Below the pieces are notes generated by a model, which made no database searches, was not told the DNA's origin, and saw nothing but the letters and a program-made list of their open reading frames with translations. The translations under genes were made by a program, and so were the position numbers. Of a stretch of 19,637 nucleotides of DNA, positions 1 through 7,867 are shown one piece after another; the first letter of the stretch is position 1; each line of letters starts with the position of its first letter. The stretch comes from DAOVRL01 sp964459805 (GTDB lineage: Bacteria; Planctomycetota; Phycisphaerae; Sedimentisphaerales; Anaerobacaceae), in NCBI GenBank assembly GCA_964459805.1, contig CAYWOD010000045.1, forward strand, positions 1 through 19,637. The letters run 5' to 3'.

Positions 1-138
1 GCCAAGACGGTGAGGGGTCCGGGGACGGCACTGCTGAAAAAGGGACACGAGGTTAGGGTCCTGTGCAGCGACCATTTCCAACCGGAAAAGGAATTTGCAG
101 TAGAGGCGGTTCTATTGACCAACGGAGATTGCTGTTGA
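1..138 (+). pseudogene. 3' end of a truncated GT4-type glycosyltransferase
   Basis: Frame 1 is open from the window edge to a TGA at 136-138 (45 codons visible). The peptide contains TALLKKGHEVRVLCSDHFQP, which matches the N-terminal region of GT4/GT-B glycosyltransferases, where a helix is followed by 'rGHeVhVlts'. In an intact GT4 enzyme this segment lies near residues 20-50 and about 300 more residues follow, including the UDP-sugar-binding half. Here the frame stops about 20 residues later and no continuation is visible in the next 90 bases. I infer a broken or decayed gene. The start lies outside the window, so a short intact protein of other function cannot be excluded. The stop codon overlaps the -35 element of the next gene's putative promoter. 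Confidence 0.4.
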
Positions 139-163
139 TGTTAGGGTGGTGAGGGTGTATATT
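135..163 (+). promoter_or_regulatory. putative sigma70-type promoter for the FG-GAP gene
   Basis: TTGATG at 135-140 and TATATT at 158-163 are separated by exactly 17 nt (4/6 and 5/6 matches to consensus). Transcription would start near 170 and give a leader of about 60 nt before the GTG start at 229. The same -35 hexamer and spacing recur upstream of the carbamoyltransferase gene at the other end of the window. The call rests on sequence only. Confidence 0.45.
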
Positions 164-228
164 GTTGCTGTGTTAGTGCCGTTTCCAATGAATAAGTCTG
201 ACTTAGGGCTTGAACGGGGGTTTTTATT

Positions 229-2661
229 GTGCGGTTAGTTAAGGTGATAATCAGTGCTGCCCTTTTGGGTGCGGTTATCGGCAGTGTGAATGCGGGAGAG
301 GCGGATTTCCGCGATCTGGCTGGGTACTACGGGTTCGAGGAGATTGAGATAGTCAAGTTAGACTGGGGGATAATGGGCCTACGGGTAGTCGATTTCAACG
401 GGGACGGGCGAAATGACATTGCTGTGGTCAATAACCGAAAGGCCAAGATAGAGCTGCTGGTCCAAAAAGAGGCGGTCGGGCCCGGTGAAACGGAGGTTGC
501 TGTTGACCCGAACGACATCGACGTCAATGCACTGACCCCCCCTACCCGGTTTGCGAGGCAGAGTATCGCGGTTTCGCAGAAGATTTACAGTCTTGTGTGC
601 GGTGATTTGAATTCGGATGGGCTGACGGATTTGGCCTTTTATGGCGAGCCGAAGGGTCTCTACGTGATATTGCAAAAGGCAGGCGAGGGTGAGGCGGACA
701 AGGCAAAATCATTGAGCTGGCGGACGAGAAAAAGAATCAAGATTGACGACGGTCTTGTGATTTCCCGCGCGCTTGTATGTGCGGACTTGAATAACGACGG
801 TGCGGACGATCTGGCTCTGGCCGGTCGCGACAGCATATATATTATCCTTCAAAAAGAAAGCGGCGCTCTGGCCGAGCCGGTGAAATATCCGGTTTCGGCG
901 CAGACGCTGAGCGTTCGGGCCGGGGACCTTAACGGCGACGGTATAACTGACCTCATACTCGTTACAAGTGATATTGCCAAGCCGGTCCACGTGCGATTCG
1001 GGCTCGAGACGGGACAGTTGGGGCCGCAAGTGCAATTCTTTATTGAAAGGCCGCTTGTATTCGAGCTTGGCAATCTGGACCACCAGGGCGGTGACGAAGT
1101 GCTGACTATTGAGGGGACGAGCGGGCGGCTGGTTTGTTACCACTTTGCGAGCGAAAAAGGCCAAGAGGCCGACTGGCCGATTCTCTTTTATCCGCTTACA
1201 TCGGGCGAGGGCAGTACAAAGCGCGACTTGGTGGTTAGTGATTTCGATGGTGACGGGCCGGCGGATGTTGCGATAAGCGATCCCGGCGCAGCGGAACTTA
1301 TCTTCTACAGGCAGACGGAAGGGCTGGGGCTGGCCGAGCCTGTGCGGTTTCCGGCGTTTGCCGATATTGTGAGTCTCTCGGCGGCGGATGTTGATAACGA
1401 CGGCAAGAGCGAGCTTGGCATACTGAGCGTTAAGGAGAAGGTGATCGGATTGAGCATGTTCGAAGACGATAGATTGTCGTTCCCGAAGCCTGTGGATTTG
1501 ACGGGTGAGCCGCTGGCGATGGAGCTTGCCGACGTTGATGGTGATGAGATCGTTGATTGCATTTATGTATCGAAAGATGCTAATGGCGTGCGGTCTCTGC
1601 GGGTGTTTTATAGTGTGGCGTTCTCGCTGGGGGTGGAGACCATCCCGCATAAGACCAGGAAGAAGGCAGCCTCCGACATCACGCCGGTGGGTGAAGTCGG
1701 AGCGGCTTTGGAGTTGAAGAAGCTCACGGCCAATCCGGACGGCCTGAAGGTGATGGACGTTGATCAGGATGGGCTGGAGGACGTTCTGATATTTGTGAGC
1801 TATGATCTTCCTATATTGGTGCGGCAGGTGGAAAAGGGGAAATTTGAAATAGTGGAGTCTGGCAAGGCACAGGCGGGCCTGATTAAGAATGCGAATTTGC
1901 GCTCGATTGGGGCTGCGGACGTGGACGGCAAGGCGGGGAAAGAACTGTTGGTAGCGCAGAAGAATTTCGCAAGGAGCCTGGTTTTTTCGGAGGGCAAGAG
2001 CTGGGGCATCCTGGACCAGTATAATGCGAAGGGCAAAGAGAACGTGGTATCGGCGGTTGCCGCTTTTGATATTGATGGCGTTGTTGCGGGGGACCGCCCT
2101 GCTATCGTGCTCTTAGACGGCCAGAAGGGTCAGCTTCAGATACTGCGGGCGGGGGAGGACAAGACTTACCGGTTTGAGAGGGAGCTTGAGGTGGGCAAGT
2201 GGAGCTCTGCGGCGCATCTAAAGATGGTGTTGGCGGCGCTTACCGGTAGCGAGGCCAAGAGTATTCTGCTGTTCGACAGCGAGAAGTTTGCGCTTTTGAC
2301 GCCGCCGAGCGGCGGTGCCGGGCCGGAGCATCTCGAGAGGCAGTTTAGCTATGAGACGAAGATAAAGGACGGCAGATACGGGAACCTCACGGCGGGAGAT
2401 ATCAACTCCGACGATAGAACGGACCTTATTATGGTCGAATACCGGCGCAATCACTTCGAGATACTGGCGCTCGATTCGGGGCAAAAGCCGGTCCCGGCGA
2501 TGCGCTTTAAGATATTCGAGCAGAAGAGTTATAGCCAAATCAGTGCCGCAAGAACCGGCGTTGAGCCGCGAGAGCTAAGCGTCGTGGACGTTACAGGCGA
2601 CGGCAAAGAGGACTTAGTTACCATCATCCACGACCGCATAATTATCTATCCGCAAGATTAG
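229..2661 (+). CDS. secreted FG-GAP/VCBS repeat beta-propeller protein
   Basis: The 810-residue protein begins with a GTG codon preceded by a G-rich stretch at 216-220 that can serve as a weak ribosome site. Residues 1-22 form a signal peptide (basic MRLVK start, hydrophobic core, VNA cleavage site), so the protein is exported. The rest is built of about twelve FG-GAP/VCBS repeats carrying the calcium-binding signature DxNxDG followed by xxDLxxx. Clear copies start near residues 55 (DFNGDGRNDIAV), 126 (GDLNSDGLTDLAF), 186, 232, 338, 387, 434 and 510, with degenerate copies near 283 and 563 and further ones close to the C-terminus. Such repeats fold into integrin-alpha-like propeller blades that bind calcium and ligands. 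No enzyme domain, membrane anchor or sorting signal is visible. The spacing of 40-60 residues suggests two propellers split around residues 465-500, where a stretch lacks repeats. The ligand is unknown. The gene appears monocistronic. Confidence 0.9.
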   Translation: MRLVKVIISAALLGAVIGSVNAGEADFRDLAGYYGFEEIEIVKLDWGIMGLRVVDFNGDGRNDIAVVNNRKAKIELLVQKEAVGPGETEVAVDPNDIDVNALTPPTRFARQSIAVSQKIYSLVCGDLNSDGLTDLAFYGEPKGLYVILQKAGEGEADKAKSLSWRTRKRIKIDDGLVISRALVCADLNNDGADDLALAGRDSIYIILQKESGALAEPVKYPVSAQTLSVRAGDLNGDGITDLILVTSDIAKPVHVRFGLETGQLGPQVQFFIERPLVFELGNLDHQGGDEVLTIEGTSGRLVCYHFASEKGQEADWPILFYPLTSGEGSTKRDLVVSDFDGDGPADVAISDPGAAELIFYRQTEGLGLAEPVRFPAFADIVSLSAADVDNDGKSELGILSVKEKVIGLSMFEDDRLSFPKPVDLTGEPLAMELADVDGDEIVDCIYVSKDANGVRSLRVFYSVAFSLGVETIPHKTRKKAASDITPVGEVGAALELKKLTANPDGLKVMDVDQDGLEDVLIFVSYDLPILVRQVEKGKFEIVESGKAQAGLIKNANLRSIGAADVDGKAGKELLVAQKNFARSLVFSEGKSWGILDQYNAKGKENVVSAVAAFDIDGVVAGDRPAIVLLDGQKGQLQILRAGEDKTYRFERELEVGKWSSAAHLKMVLAALTGSEAKSILLFDSEKFALLTPPSGGAGPEHLERQFSYETKIKDGRYGNLTAGDINSDDRTDLIMVEYRRNHFEILALDSGQKPVPAMRFKIFEQKSYSQISAARTGVEPRELSVVDVTGDGKEDLVTIIHDRIIIYPQD

Positions 2662-2685
2662 CCCCGGACCTGCAAAGCGGGGGCT
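2660..2685 (+). terminator. weak hairpin at the end of the FG-GAP gene
   Basis: AGCCCC (2660-2665) pairs with GGGGCT (2680-2685) around a 14-nt loop, starting inside the stop codon. A second small hairpin, CGGGCA/TGCCCG, sits at 2703-2719. Neither is followed by a T-run, so rho-independent termination is possible but not convincing. Confidence 0.25.
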
Positions 2686-3075
2686 GTCAGGTCAATTTCT
2701 ATCGGGCAATGTATGCCCGCAAAGAAAGCTAAGGCAGCAACCGCGACTGGCACTATGAAGACTCGCTGTTTGTAGAATGCTACAGCCATTGTGATGACCA
2801 ACCCTCTTTGCGCTTCATAGAGCTACAACGTGTTCTATCGTGTACATTTACAAATTCGCCGCGATTGTCGATGCTCAAATTCTTGGTTGTGCACACCTTC
2901 GGTTGAGATGCCACGCGATTCGGCAACTCGCGCCACGATTATTTTAGGGTCTCAGGACTGCTTGGTCAATGCTGGGAAATGACAATCGGCAGACAGTAAG
3001 TGAATCAGGCATTGAGCAAAGGTTCCATAGTTTTTTTGGTTGCTTTTGGTGGTTCTGGGCGATTATATTCGGGTT
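2686..3075. other. intergenic stretch with no recognised feature
   Basis: About 390 nt separate the FG-GAP gene from the preferred start of the GT9 gene. I see no tRNA-like arms, no convincing promoter hexamer pair and no gene with a start and ribosome site. A 57-codon open stretch at 2733-2906 has no start codon or ribosome site, and a 20-residue Lys/Ala-rich frame opens with ATG at 2713. Both are too weak to call. Confidence 0.5.
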
Positions 3076-4134
3076 ATGGTCAGGCAGAAGAAAGATGACG
3101 ACATTTTAGAGCTGCTGCGAGACGAGGGCGCCGAGGCGGCACGGAAGGCACAGCGGGGACTGATATTGCAGCCTGGCGCCATTGGGGACTGCATATTGAC
3201 TCTGGTGTTGGCTGCGTTTATGAAGGAGGCCCTCAGTCTGGGGGGGATCGATATGTTAGGGCATACCGAGTATATCGGGTTTCTGCCGGGCAGGAGCTGT
3301 ATTGACGGGATCAGCTCGATAGATTCGATAGATTTGCACCGCTTGTTCGCCGAGACAAAGGCGTTCGAGGTTGCCGACCGTGACCCTTTGATAAGTGCTT
3401 TTACAGGGTATGCGTGGATCGCAACGTTCTTAGGTGAGCCGAACAGCAACTTCGAGCAGAACTTGATTTACACGGCCAATTGCAGCGGCAGCTCGGAGGT
3501 TATGACATTAGCCTTGAAGGCGCCGCGAGATTTCGCGGGGCATCTGGCCGAGTTTTACGCACAGCAGTTCATCGCACAGAGCGGTTTATCTTTAGAGCCC
3601 GAGCAGGTTCGGCTTGATGATTGTCTGATAAAGGCAACGCGGGCGGATGTGAAAAAGGGGCGGGAGCTGCTGAGAGAGGCGGGGCTCGACCCGAATGGAA
3701 AGCCGGTGGTTATTCAGCCGGGCAGCGGTGGTTTGAAGAAGTGCTGGCACTTGGATAATTTCTTAGCTGTGGCCGGGGAGCTTGAATCGAGAGGTGTAGA
3801 GGTGCTGTTCCTGTTGGGGCCCGCTGAACTGGATAGATACAGCAAGACTGTAATTAAGATAAGCAGCTTTTCAAGATGCCTTGCAGAGCTGTCTTTGGTG
3901 CAGGTATTGGGGCTTTTGAGCTGTGCCGGCGCATTCATCGGCAATGACAGCGGGATAACACACTTGGCGGCGGGATTGGGAGTTAGAACGTTTGCACTGT
4001 TTGGTCCGACAAATCCCTCGACGTACCGGCCCATCGGGCCTGCGGTGGCCATTGTTAAGAACAGCCCCCGGAGCTTTGCCAAGAAGCCGTCGGTCAGGTC
4101 GCAGCGGAAACTCGTTGAGGCCGTTCTGGGGTGA
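3076..4134 (+). CDS. glycosyltransferase family 9 (ADP-heptose:LPS heptosyltransferase-like)
   Basis: The GT9 family transfers L-glycero-D-manno-heptose or related sugars to the LPS core at the cytoplasmic face of the inner membrane, with a GT-B fold. The 352-residue product shows the N-terminal glycine loop QPGAIGD (about residues 32-38), the central QPGSGGLKKCW motif (about 214-224) and the C-terminal signature NDSGITHLAAGLG followed by FGPTNP (about 290-314). These three blocks are diagnostic, and the length is usual for GT9. The ATG at 3076 is preferred. The frame is open further up, to a TTG at 3040, but neither start has a good Shine-Dalgarno site. GT9 members are also used for non-heptose sugars, so the donor is not assigned. 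The next gene downstream is lpxD, which supports a role in the LPS envelope, although lpxD has its own promoter. Confidence 0.9.
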   Translation: MVRQKKDDDILELLRDEGAEAARKAQRGLILQPGAIGDCILTLVLAAFMKEALSLGGIDMLGHTEYIGFLPGRSCIDGISSIDSIDLHRLFAETKAFEVADRDPLISAFTGYAWIATFLGEPNSNFEQNLIYTANCSGSSEVMTLALKAPRDFAGHLAEFYAQQFIAQSGLSLEPEQVRLDDCLIKATRADVKKGRELLREAGLDPNGKPVVIQPGSGGLKKCWHLDNFLAVAGELESRGVEVLFLLGPAELDRYSKTVIKISSFSRCLAELSLVQVLGLLSCAGAFIGNDSGITHLAAGLGVRTFALFGPTNPSTYRPIGPAVAIVKNSPRSFAKKPSVRSQRKLVEAVLG

Positions 4135-4316
4135 CCCGTGTGAGGCGGAGATAGAGGGTTGGCGGTGCCGAGCGTAAAGGGGTATCGTTGAGTCGGCAGA
4201 AACCTGCAAAATGCTTCGGTCGCGGTGCGTAGCGGGGGTTTGGCGAATCTCAAGCAAGAAAGCGCAGAAATGCGTAAAATACCGTCAAGAAGGCACTTTT
4301 TGCGGAAATTGGGTGG

Positions 4317-4344
4317 TTGACCGTGCTGAGAGGCTTGCTATAAT
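4317..4344 (+). promoter_or_regulatory. strong sigma70-type promoter of the lpxD operon
   Basis: TTGACC (4317-4322) and a perfect TATAAT (4339-4344) are separated by 16 nt. This is the best match to the housekeeping promoter consensus in the window. Transcription would begin near 4351, leaving a leader of about 60 nt to the lpxD ATG. The upstream part of the gap (4135-4316) shows no other feature that I recognise. Confidence 0.7.
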
Positions 4345-4401
4345 TGTCTGTTTAGGGTAGTGTGTGTCAGCAAAGAGTATTTGATGTAAAAAGTTTCTCG
4401 T

Positions 4402-4406
4402 AAAGG
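4402..4406 (+). promoter_or_regulatory. Shine-Dalgarno site of lpxD
   Basis: AAAGG lies 7 nt before the ATG at 4414, fixing that start. It is one of the few clear ribosome sites in the window. Confidence 0.6.
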
Positions 4407-4413
4407 CGTTAAT

Positions 4414-5475
4414 ATGCAGGGAAAAAGTTTAGGTGAATTGGCTGAGTACGTGGGTGGGCGTGTTTGTGGTAACGCGGATGTTTTGATCAGGTCCGCCTCG
4501 ACACTTGGGCGGTCGGAGGCTGGTGAGATTAGCTTCCTGACAAACCGCAAATACGAGAAGCAGTTGCGGACAACCAAGGCAAGCGCGGTGATTGTGGGCA
4601 AGGAGACCCCAAGCGCCTCAGTTCCACTTCTGATAGCCGAGGATCCTTACTTTGCTTTTATGCAGATTATGGTGCTGCTGCACGGGCACCGGAAACACAA
4701 GAAGGTTGGTATAAGCCCGCGTTCTTCAATTTCTGACAGCGCGAAAGTCGGTGCGGAGTGTCATATTTATGACTTTGCCACGATAGCGGACGATGCAAGG
4801 GTGGGAGACGGTTGTATAGTTTATCCCGGCGCGTACGTCGGCCAGGGTGTTCAGTTGGGCAATGACAGCATAATATATCCGAACGTGACGATTTACGACG
4901 GGTGCAAGATAGGCAATCGCGTAATCATCAATGCGAATTCAACAATCGGAGAGGACGGTTTCGGGTATGCGAGCCACAAAGGGCTACATCATAAGATACC
5001 ACAGATTGGCACGGTGATAATAGAAGACGACGTGGAGATCGGCGCTTCCTGCGGGATCGAGCGAGGCACGCTTGGGGACACGGTAATAGGTCAGGGCAGC
5101 AAGTTAGGTGATTTGATTGCGATAGGTCACGGCACAAAAATCGGGGCGCATTGTCTGCTTGTTGCGCAGGTAGGAGTGGCCGGCTCGACGACGCTCGGTC
5201 ACCATTGTATCATCGGTGGCCAGGTCGGTATAGTGGGGCACATCAGCATCGGCAACAACGTGACTATTGCGGCAAAGGCCGGCGTAATCAACAGTATTCC
5301 GGACGGAAAGGTAGTTTTGGGCGCCCCTGCTATCGAGGCCAACCAGGGCAGACGAGCTTACGGTATGATCCAATACCTGCCTGAGATGCGTCAAACCATT
5401 CGGGACCTTCAGAATCGGATTGAGGCGCTTGGCTCAGCGGCGGCGCCTGATCTCGAGGCAGCGGCTGAGCAGTAG
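4414..5475 (+). CDS. lpxD: UDP-3-O-acylglucosamine N-acyltransferase LpxD
   Basis: LpxD adds the second 3-hydroxyacyl chain from acyl-ACP to the 2-amino group of UDP-3-O-acyl-glucosamine, the third step of lipid A synthesis, in the cytosol. The 353-residue protein has the uridine-binding N-terminal domain (residues 1-95, with the typical EISFLTNRKY segment). A left-handed beta-helix of hexapeptide repeats follows (about 100-300), containing the family hallmark STIGEDGFGYA (176-186) and IGHGTKIGAHC (237-247). His239 in the latter falls exactly at the number of the catalytic His of E. coli LpxD. A helical C-terminal tail (about 310-345) follows. Length is normal for the family. The gene is first in a tight operon with lpxI (2 nt gap). 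The last 13 residues are Ala/Glu-rich and not conserved. Confidence is very high. Confidence 0.97.
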   Translation: MQGKSLGELAEYVGGRVCGNADVLIRSASTLGRSEAGEISFLTNRKYEKQLRTTKASAVIVGKETPSASVPLLIAEDPYFAFMQIMVLLHGHRKHKKVGISPRSSISDSAKVGAECHIYDFATIADDARVGDGCIVYPGAYVGQGVQLGNDSIIYPNVTIYDGCKIGNRVIINANSTIGEDGFGYASHKGLHHKIPQIGTVIIEDDVEIGASCGIERGTLGDTVIGQGSKLGDLIAIGHGTKIGAHCLLVAQVGVAGSTTLGHHCIIGGQVGIVGHISIGNNVTIAAKAGVINSIPDGKVVLGAPAIEANQGRRAYGMIQYLPEMRQTIRDLQNRIEALGSAAAPDLEAAAEQ

Positions 5476-5477
5476 TT

Positions 5478-6314
5478 ATGAGTGATTCAGATGTTCTTGG
5501 GTTAATCGCTGGTGCGGGCAGGCTGCCTTTTCTTGTAGCAGCGGGGGCTAAAGAGGCGGGACTAAGGGTAATCTGTGTGGGCTTAGGAGACAGCGCCGAG
5601 GCCGGTCTCGTCGATGAGGTGGATGTCTTCAGCAGAGCAGGGGTCGCGCGGCCCGGAGCGTGGATACGTAAGCTCAGGAGGCACGGGGTAACCAAGACGA
5701 TTATGGTCGGGCGCGTTGCGAAGAGGCAGCTTTTCACGCCCTTTCGTATCTTTCGATATCTGCCTGACTGGCGTGCTTTCCGCGTTTATTACTGGCGTCT
5801 TCGCGGCAAGAGCAGGGTTTCGTATTCGTTTCTGAGCGCGTTGGCGGACGAGCTGGCGAGCGGTGGAATAGTATTGGAGAATTCGACTATGTATTGCAAA
5901 GAGCACCTTGCAACAGCCGGGGTAATGACGGCGACTGATCCGCGTGCATCGACGCAGAGCGACGTTGACTTCGGGTGGGACCTGGTTAAGAAGCTCGCGG
6001 ATTTGGGCATAGGCCAGGCGATTGCGGTGAAGGAAAGAGAAGTGATCGCGGTGGAGGCGATAGAGGGGACGGCGGCGATGATTGAGCGGGCGGGCCGGCT
6101 TTGCAAATCGCGAAGCTGGACATTAGTGAAGGCGTCGAAGCCAAACCAGGATATGCGATTGGATGTACCGTGTGTGGGACCCGAGACGATAAGGACTTTG
6201 GCCGAGCACAGAGGCAAGTGCCTGGTTGTGGAGGCGGGCAGAACGATAATTATCGACAAACCCGAGACGATAAGACTTGCCGATCAATTGGGTATAGCGA
6301 TTCTTGGACGCTGA
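5478..6314 (+). CDS. lpxI: UDP-2,3-diacylglucosamine pyrophosphatase LpxI
   Basis: LpxI hydrolyses UDP-2,3-diacylglucosamine to lipid X (2,3-diacylglucosamine 1-phosphate) and UMP. It replaces LpxH in bacteria lacking that enzyme and acts in the cytosol at the inner membrane. The 278-residue protein has the N-terminal signature GLIAGAGRLPF (8-18) and the C-terminal DUF1009 domain with TDPRASTQSDVDFGWD (153-168). It also has KPNQDMRLDVP (221-231), where Asp225 corresponds to the catalytic Asp225 described for Caulobacter LpxI. The ATG lies 2 nt after the lpxD stop with only a weak ribosome site, so translation is probably coupled. Pairing with lpxD supports the assignment. No lpxA, lpxB, lpxC or fabZ is seen in the window. 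Confidence 0.95.
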   Translation: MSDSDVLGLIAGAGRLPFLVAAGAKEAGLRVICVGLGDSAEAGLVDEVDVFSRAGVARPGAWIRKLRRHGVTKTIMVGRVAKRQLFTPFRIFRYLPDWRAFRVYYWRLRGKSRVSYSFLSALADELASGGIVLENSTMYCKEHLATAGVMTATDPRASTQSDVDFGWDLVKKLADLGIGQAIAVKEREVIAVEAIEGTAAMIERAGRLCKSRSWTLVKASKPNQDMRLDVPCVGPETIRTLAEHRGKCLVVEAGRTIIIDKPETIRLADQLGIAILGR

Positions 6315-6334
6315 GAGTGCATAAGCCTCCTCAG

Positions 6335-7732
6335 ATGCCGATGACTGAGCGAAACTGTATGGTCACATTTCCATTCGAGCTTTTGATTGAACGCGTTCCA
6401 TCGGAGAAACAGACGCAATCTTTGCTGTGCAAGGGGCATTTGCGAGTGATTCCGGGCAGGAGAGAGGTATATGACGCCCTGTGGAACGACAGGAGTGTGG
6501 TTGTGAAGGTGTTCTCACACAAGATTAGCGCAAGGCGTCACCTTAGAAGAGAATGGGATGGTTTGCGTCTGCTTCAGAACCGGGGCGTGAACTCGCCGGA
6601 GCCTTTGTTTTATGGACAAACGCAAGATGGGCGATGGGCGGTAGTAGTGGAGAAAATAGCTGACTCATTAACGGTTTGGGATGTGTTTCACAAGACACAG
6701 GGTCCGGTTAAGAAGCTGGACTTGTTGATCTTGGTCTGTAACGAACTGGCGAAGCAACACGGCAAGGGGGTCTTGCAGAAAGATTTGCACTTGGGCAATT
6801 TTCTACTGGTCGGCGATAAGCTGTTTGCATTTGATGTCGGTCAGACACGATTCCTGCGGGGCCAGGTCGGCAGAAAAAGCAGTATTTCTCAATTGGCAAT
6901 GTTGGCGTCCTGTTTCCAGGGCCGTGACACGGAGTCTATCGCAAGGCTTTGTAAGGAGTATTTCGGAGCCCGCGGGTGGCGTTTTCGGAGGTCGGATGAG
7001 ACATTGTTCCGAAAACAGATGGCTGTGCATAGAAAAAGAGGGACCAGGAGAGGTTTGAAAAAGTGCCTGCGGACAAGTAAGAGAAACCTGCGAGTTAAGA
7101 CCGATAGATACCTTGCTGTCCTTGAGAGAAGTTTTTGCCTCGGCGCCGAGCCTCTTGATTTTATAGAACAAATAGATGCATTGATGGATGGTGGAGAGGT
7201 TCTTAAAGACGGCAATACCTGCTACGTATCCCGATTGACGTGGAACGGCAATGACGTGGTGGTCAAGCGGTACAATCACAAGGGCGTTGTTCACTCGGTG
7301 CGCCACACGATCAAGAGGTCACGCGCCAGACAGGGCTGGCTGCACGCTCATAGGCTTGGGATGCTCCACATAGCCACACCGAGACCATTGGCTTATATTG
7401 AGCAGCTCAAAGGATTGATTGTGTGGAAATCCTATCTGGTAACCGAGCACGTGGAAGGGCAAAAGCTCGATTGTTTTCTGCGGGATGAGAACGTTGGTCG
7501 GGAGCAACGTTCAGATACGACCCGGCGGGTTATGGAACTGCTTGAGAAGCTGGGGAAATATCGCATCACTCACGGCGATTTGAAGCATTCAAATCTCCTG
7601 ATCACAGAGGACGGTCCCGTATTGATAGACCTCGACGCGATGGTAGTACATAAGATAGGTTGGATATCTGTCTGGAAGGGACGTACGTACGTGAGCCGTT
7701 TCAAAGAAAGCCTTGAGCACGCTGCTAAGTAA
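6335..7732 (+). CDS. tandem-domain WaaP/Kdo-kinase-like protein
   Basis: This 465-residue protein appears to hold two protein-kinase-like folds of the LPS kinase (WaaP/InaA/KdkA) type in one chain. Domain 1 (about 30-215) has the ATP lysine in VVVKVF (K58), a catalytic loop QKDLHLGNFLL (D150, N155) and the metal site FAFDVGQ (D167). Domain 2 (about 280-465) has VVVKRY (K311), THGDLKHSNLLI (D415, N420) and VLIDLDAM (D432). All key residues are present in both. Such kinases phosphorylate Kdo or heptose of the LPS inner core, and the position 20 nt after lpxI suggests a lipid A-core substrate. That is inference. Usual family members have one domain of 230-280 residues. ATG 6335 is chosen; in-frame ATG 6341 and 6359 and GTG 6317 are alternatives, and none has a clear ribosome site. 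The gene ends the operon and faces a convergent gene. Confidence 0.85.
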   Translation: MPMTERNCMVTFPFELLIERVPSEKQTQSLLCKGHLRVIPGRREVYDALWNDRSVVVKVFSHKISARRHLRREWDGLRLLQNRGVNSPEPLFYGQTQDGRWAVVVEKIADSLTVWDVFHKTQGPVKKLDLLILVCNELAKQHGKGVLQKDLHLGNFLLVGDKLFAFDVGQTRFLRGQVGRKSSISQLAMLASCFQGRDTESIARLCKEYFGARGWRFRRSDETLFRKQMAVHRKRGTRRGLKKCLRTSKRNLRVKTDRYLAVLERSFCLGAEPLDFIEQIDALMDGGEVLKDGNTCYVSRLTWNGNDVVVKRYNHKGVVHSVRHTIKRSRARQGWLHAHRLGMLHIATPRPLAYIEQLKGLIVWKSYLVTEHVEGQKLDCFLRDENVGREQRSDTTRRVMELLEKLGKYRITHGDLKHSNLLITEDGPVLIDLDAMVVHKIGWISVWKGRTYVSRFKESLEHAAK

Positions 7733-7733
7733 C

Positions 7734-7749
7734 ATTCTGATCACAGAAT
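7734..7749 (+). terminator. short perfect hairpin after the lpx operon
   Basis: ATTCTG (7734-7739) and CAGAAT (7744-7749) form a perfect 6-bp stem around a 4-nt loop, 2 nt after the stop codon. There is no T-run. Two other small stems lie in the convergent gap, CGACGG/CCGTCG at 7812-7830 and AGCAG/CTGCT at 7837-7851. Either could terminate the opposing genes, but none is a textbook terminator. Confidence 0.3.
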
Positions 7750-7867
7750 CTCAGAACAATCAGCAGGACCCCCTTCCCGAATTTCCTTGCGGCATTTTCG
7801 GGCCAGAACCACGACGGTGTCCGCCCGTCGCAGCAAAGCAGCTATCCTGCTCAAAGACGACACGGCT

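Noticed and set aside
709..1650. 313-codon frame on the minus strand inside the FG-GAP gene
   Set aside because: It is antisense to a gene with a signal peptide and many DxNxDG repeats. The translated product is rich in Arg, His and Gln with no recognisable domain, as expected of a shadow frame.
2713..2906. Short Lys/Ala-rich frame from ATG 2713 and a 57-codon open stretch at 2733-2906
   Set aside because: They lie in different frames, the longer one lacks a start codon, and there is no good ribosome site. A decayed gene is possible but not supported.
7681..7692. ACGT repeated three times
   Set aside because: Lies within the coding sequence of the double kinase and encodes ordinary residues. 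Too short to be a meaningful repeat.
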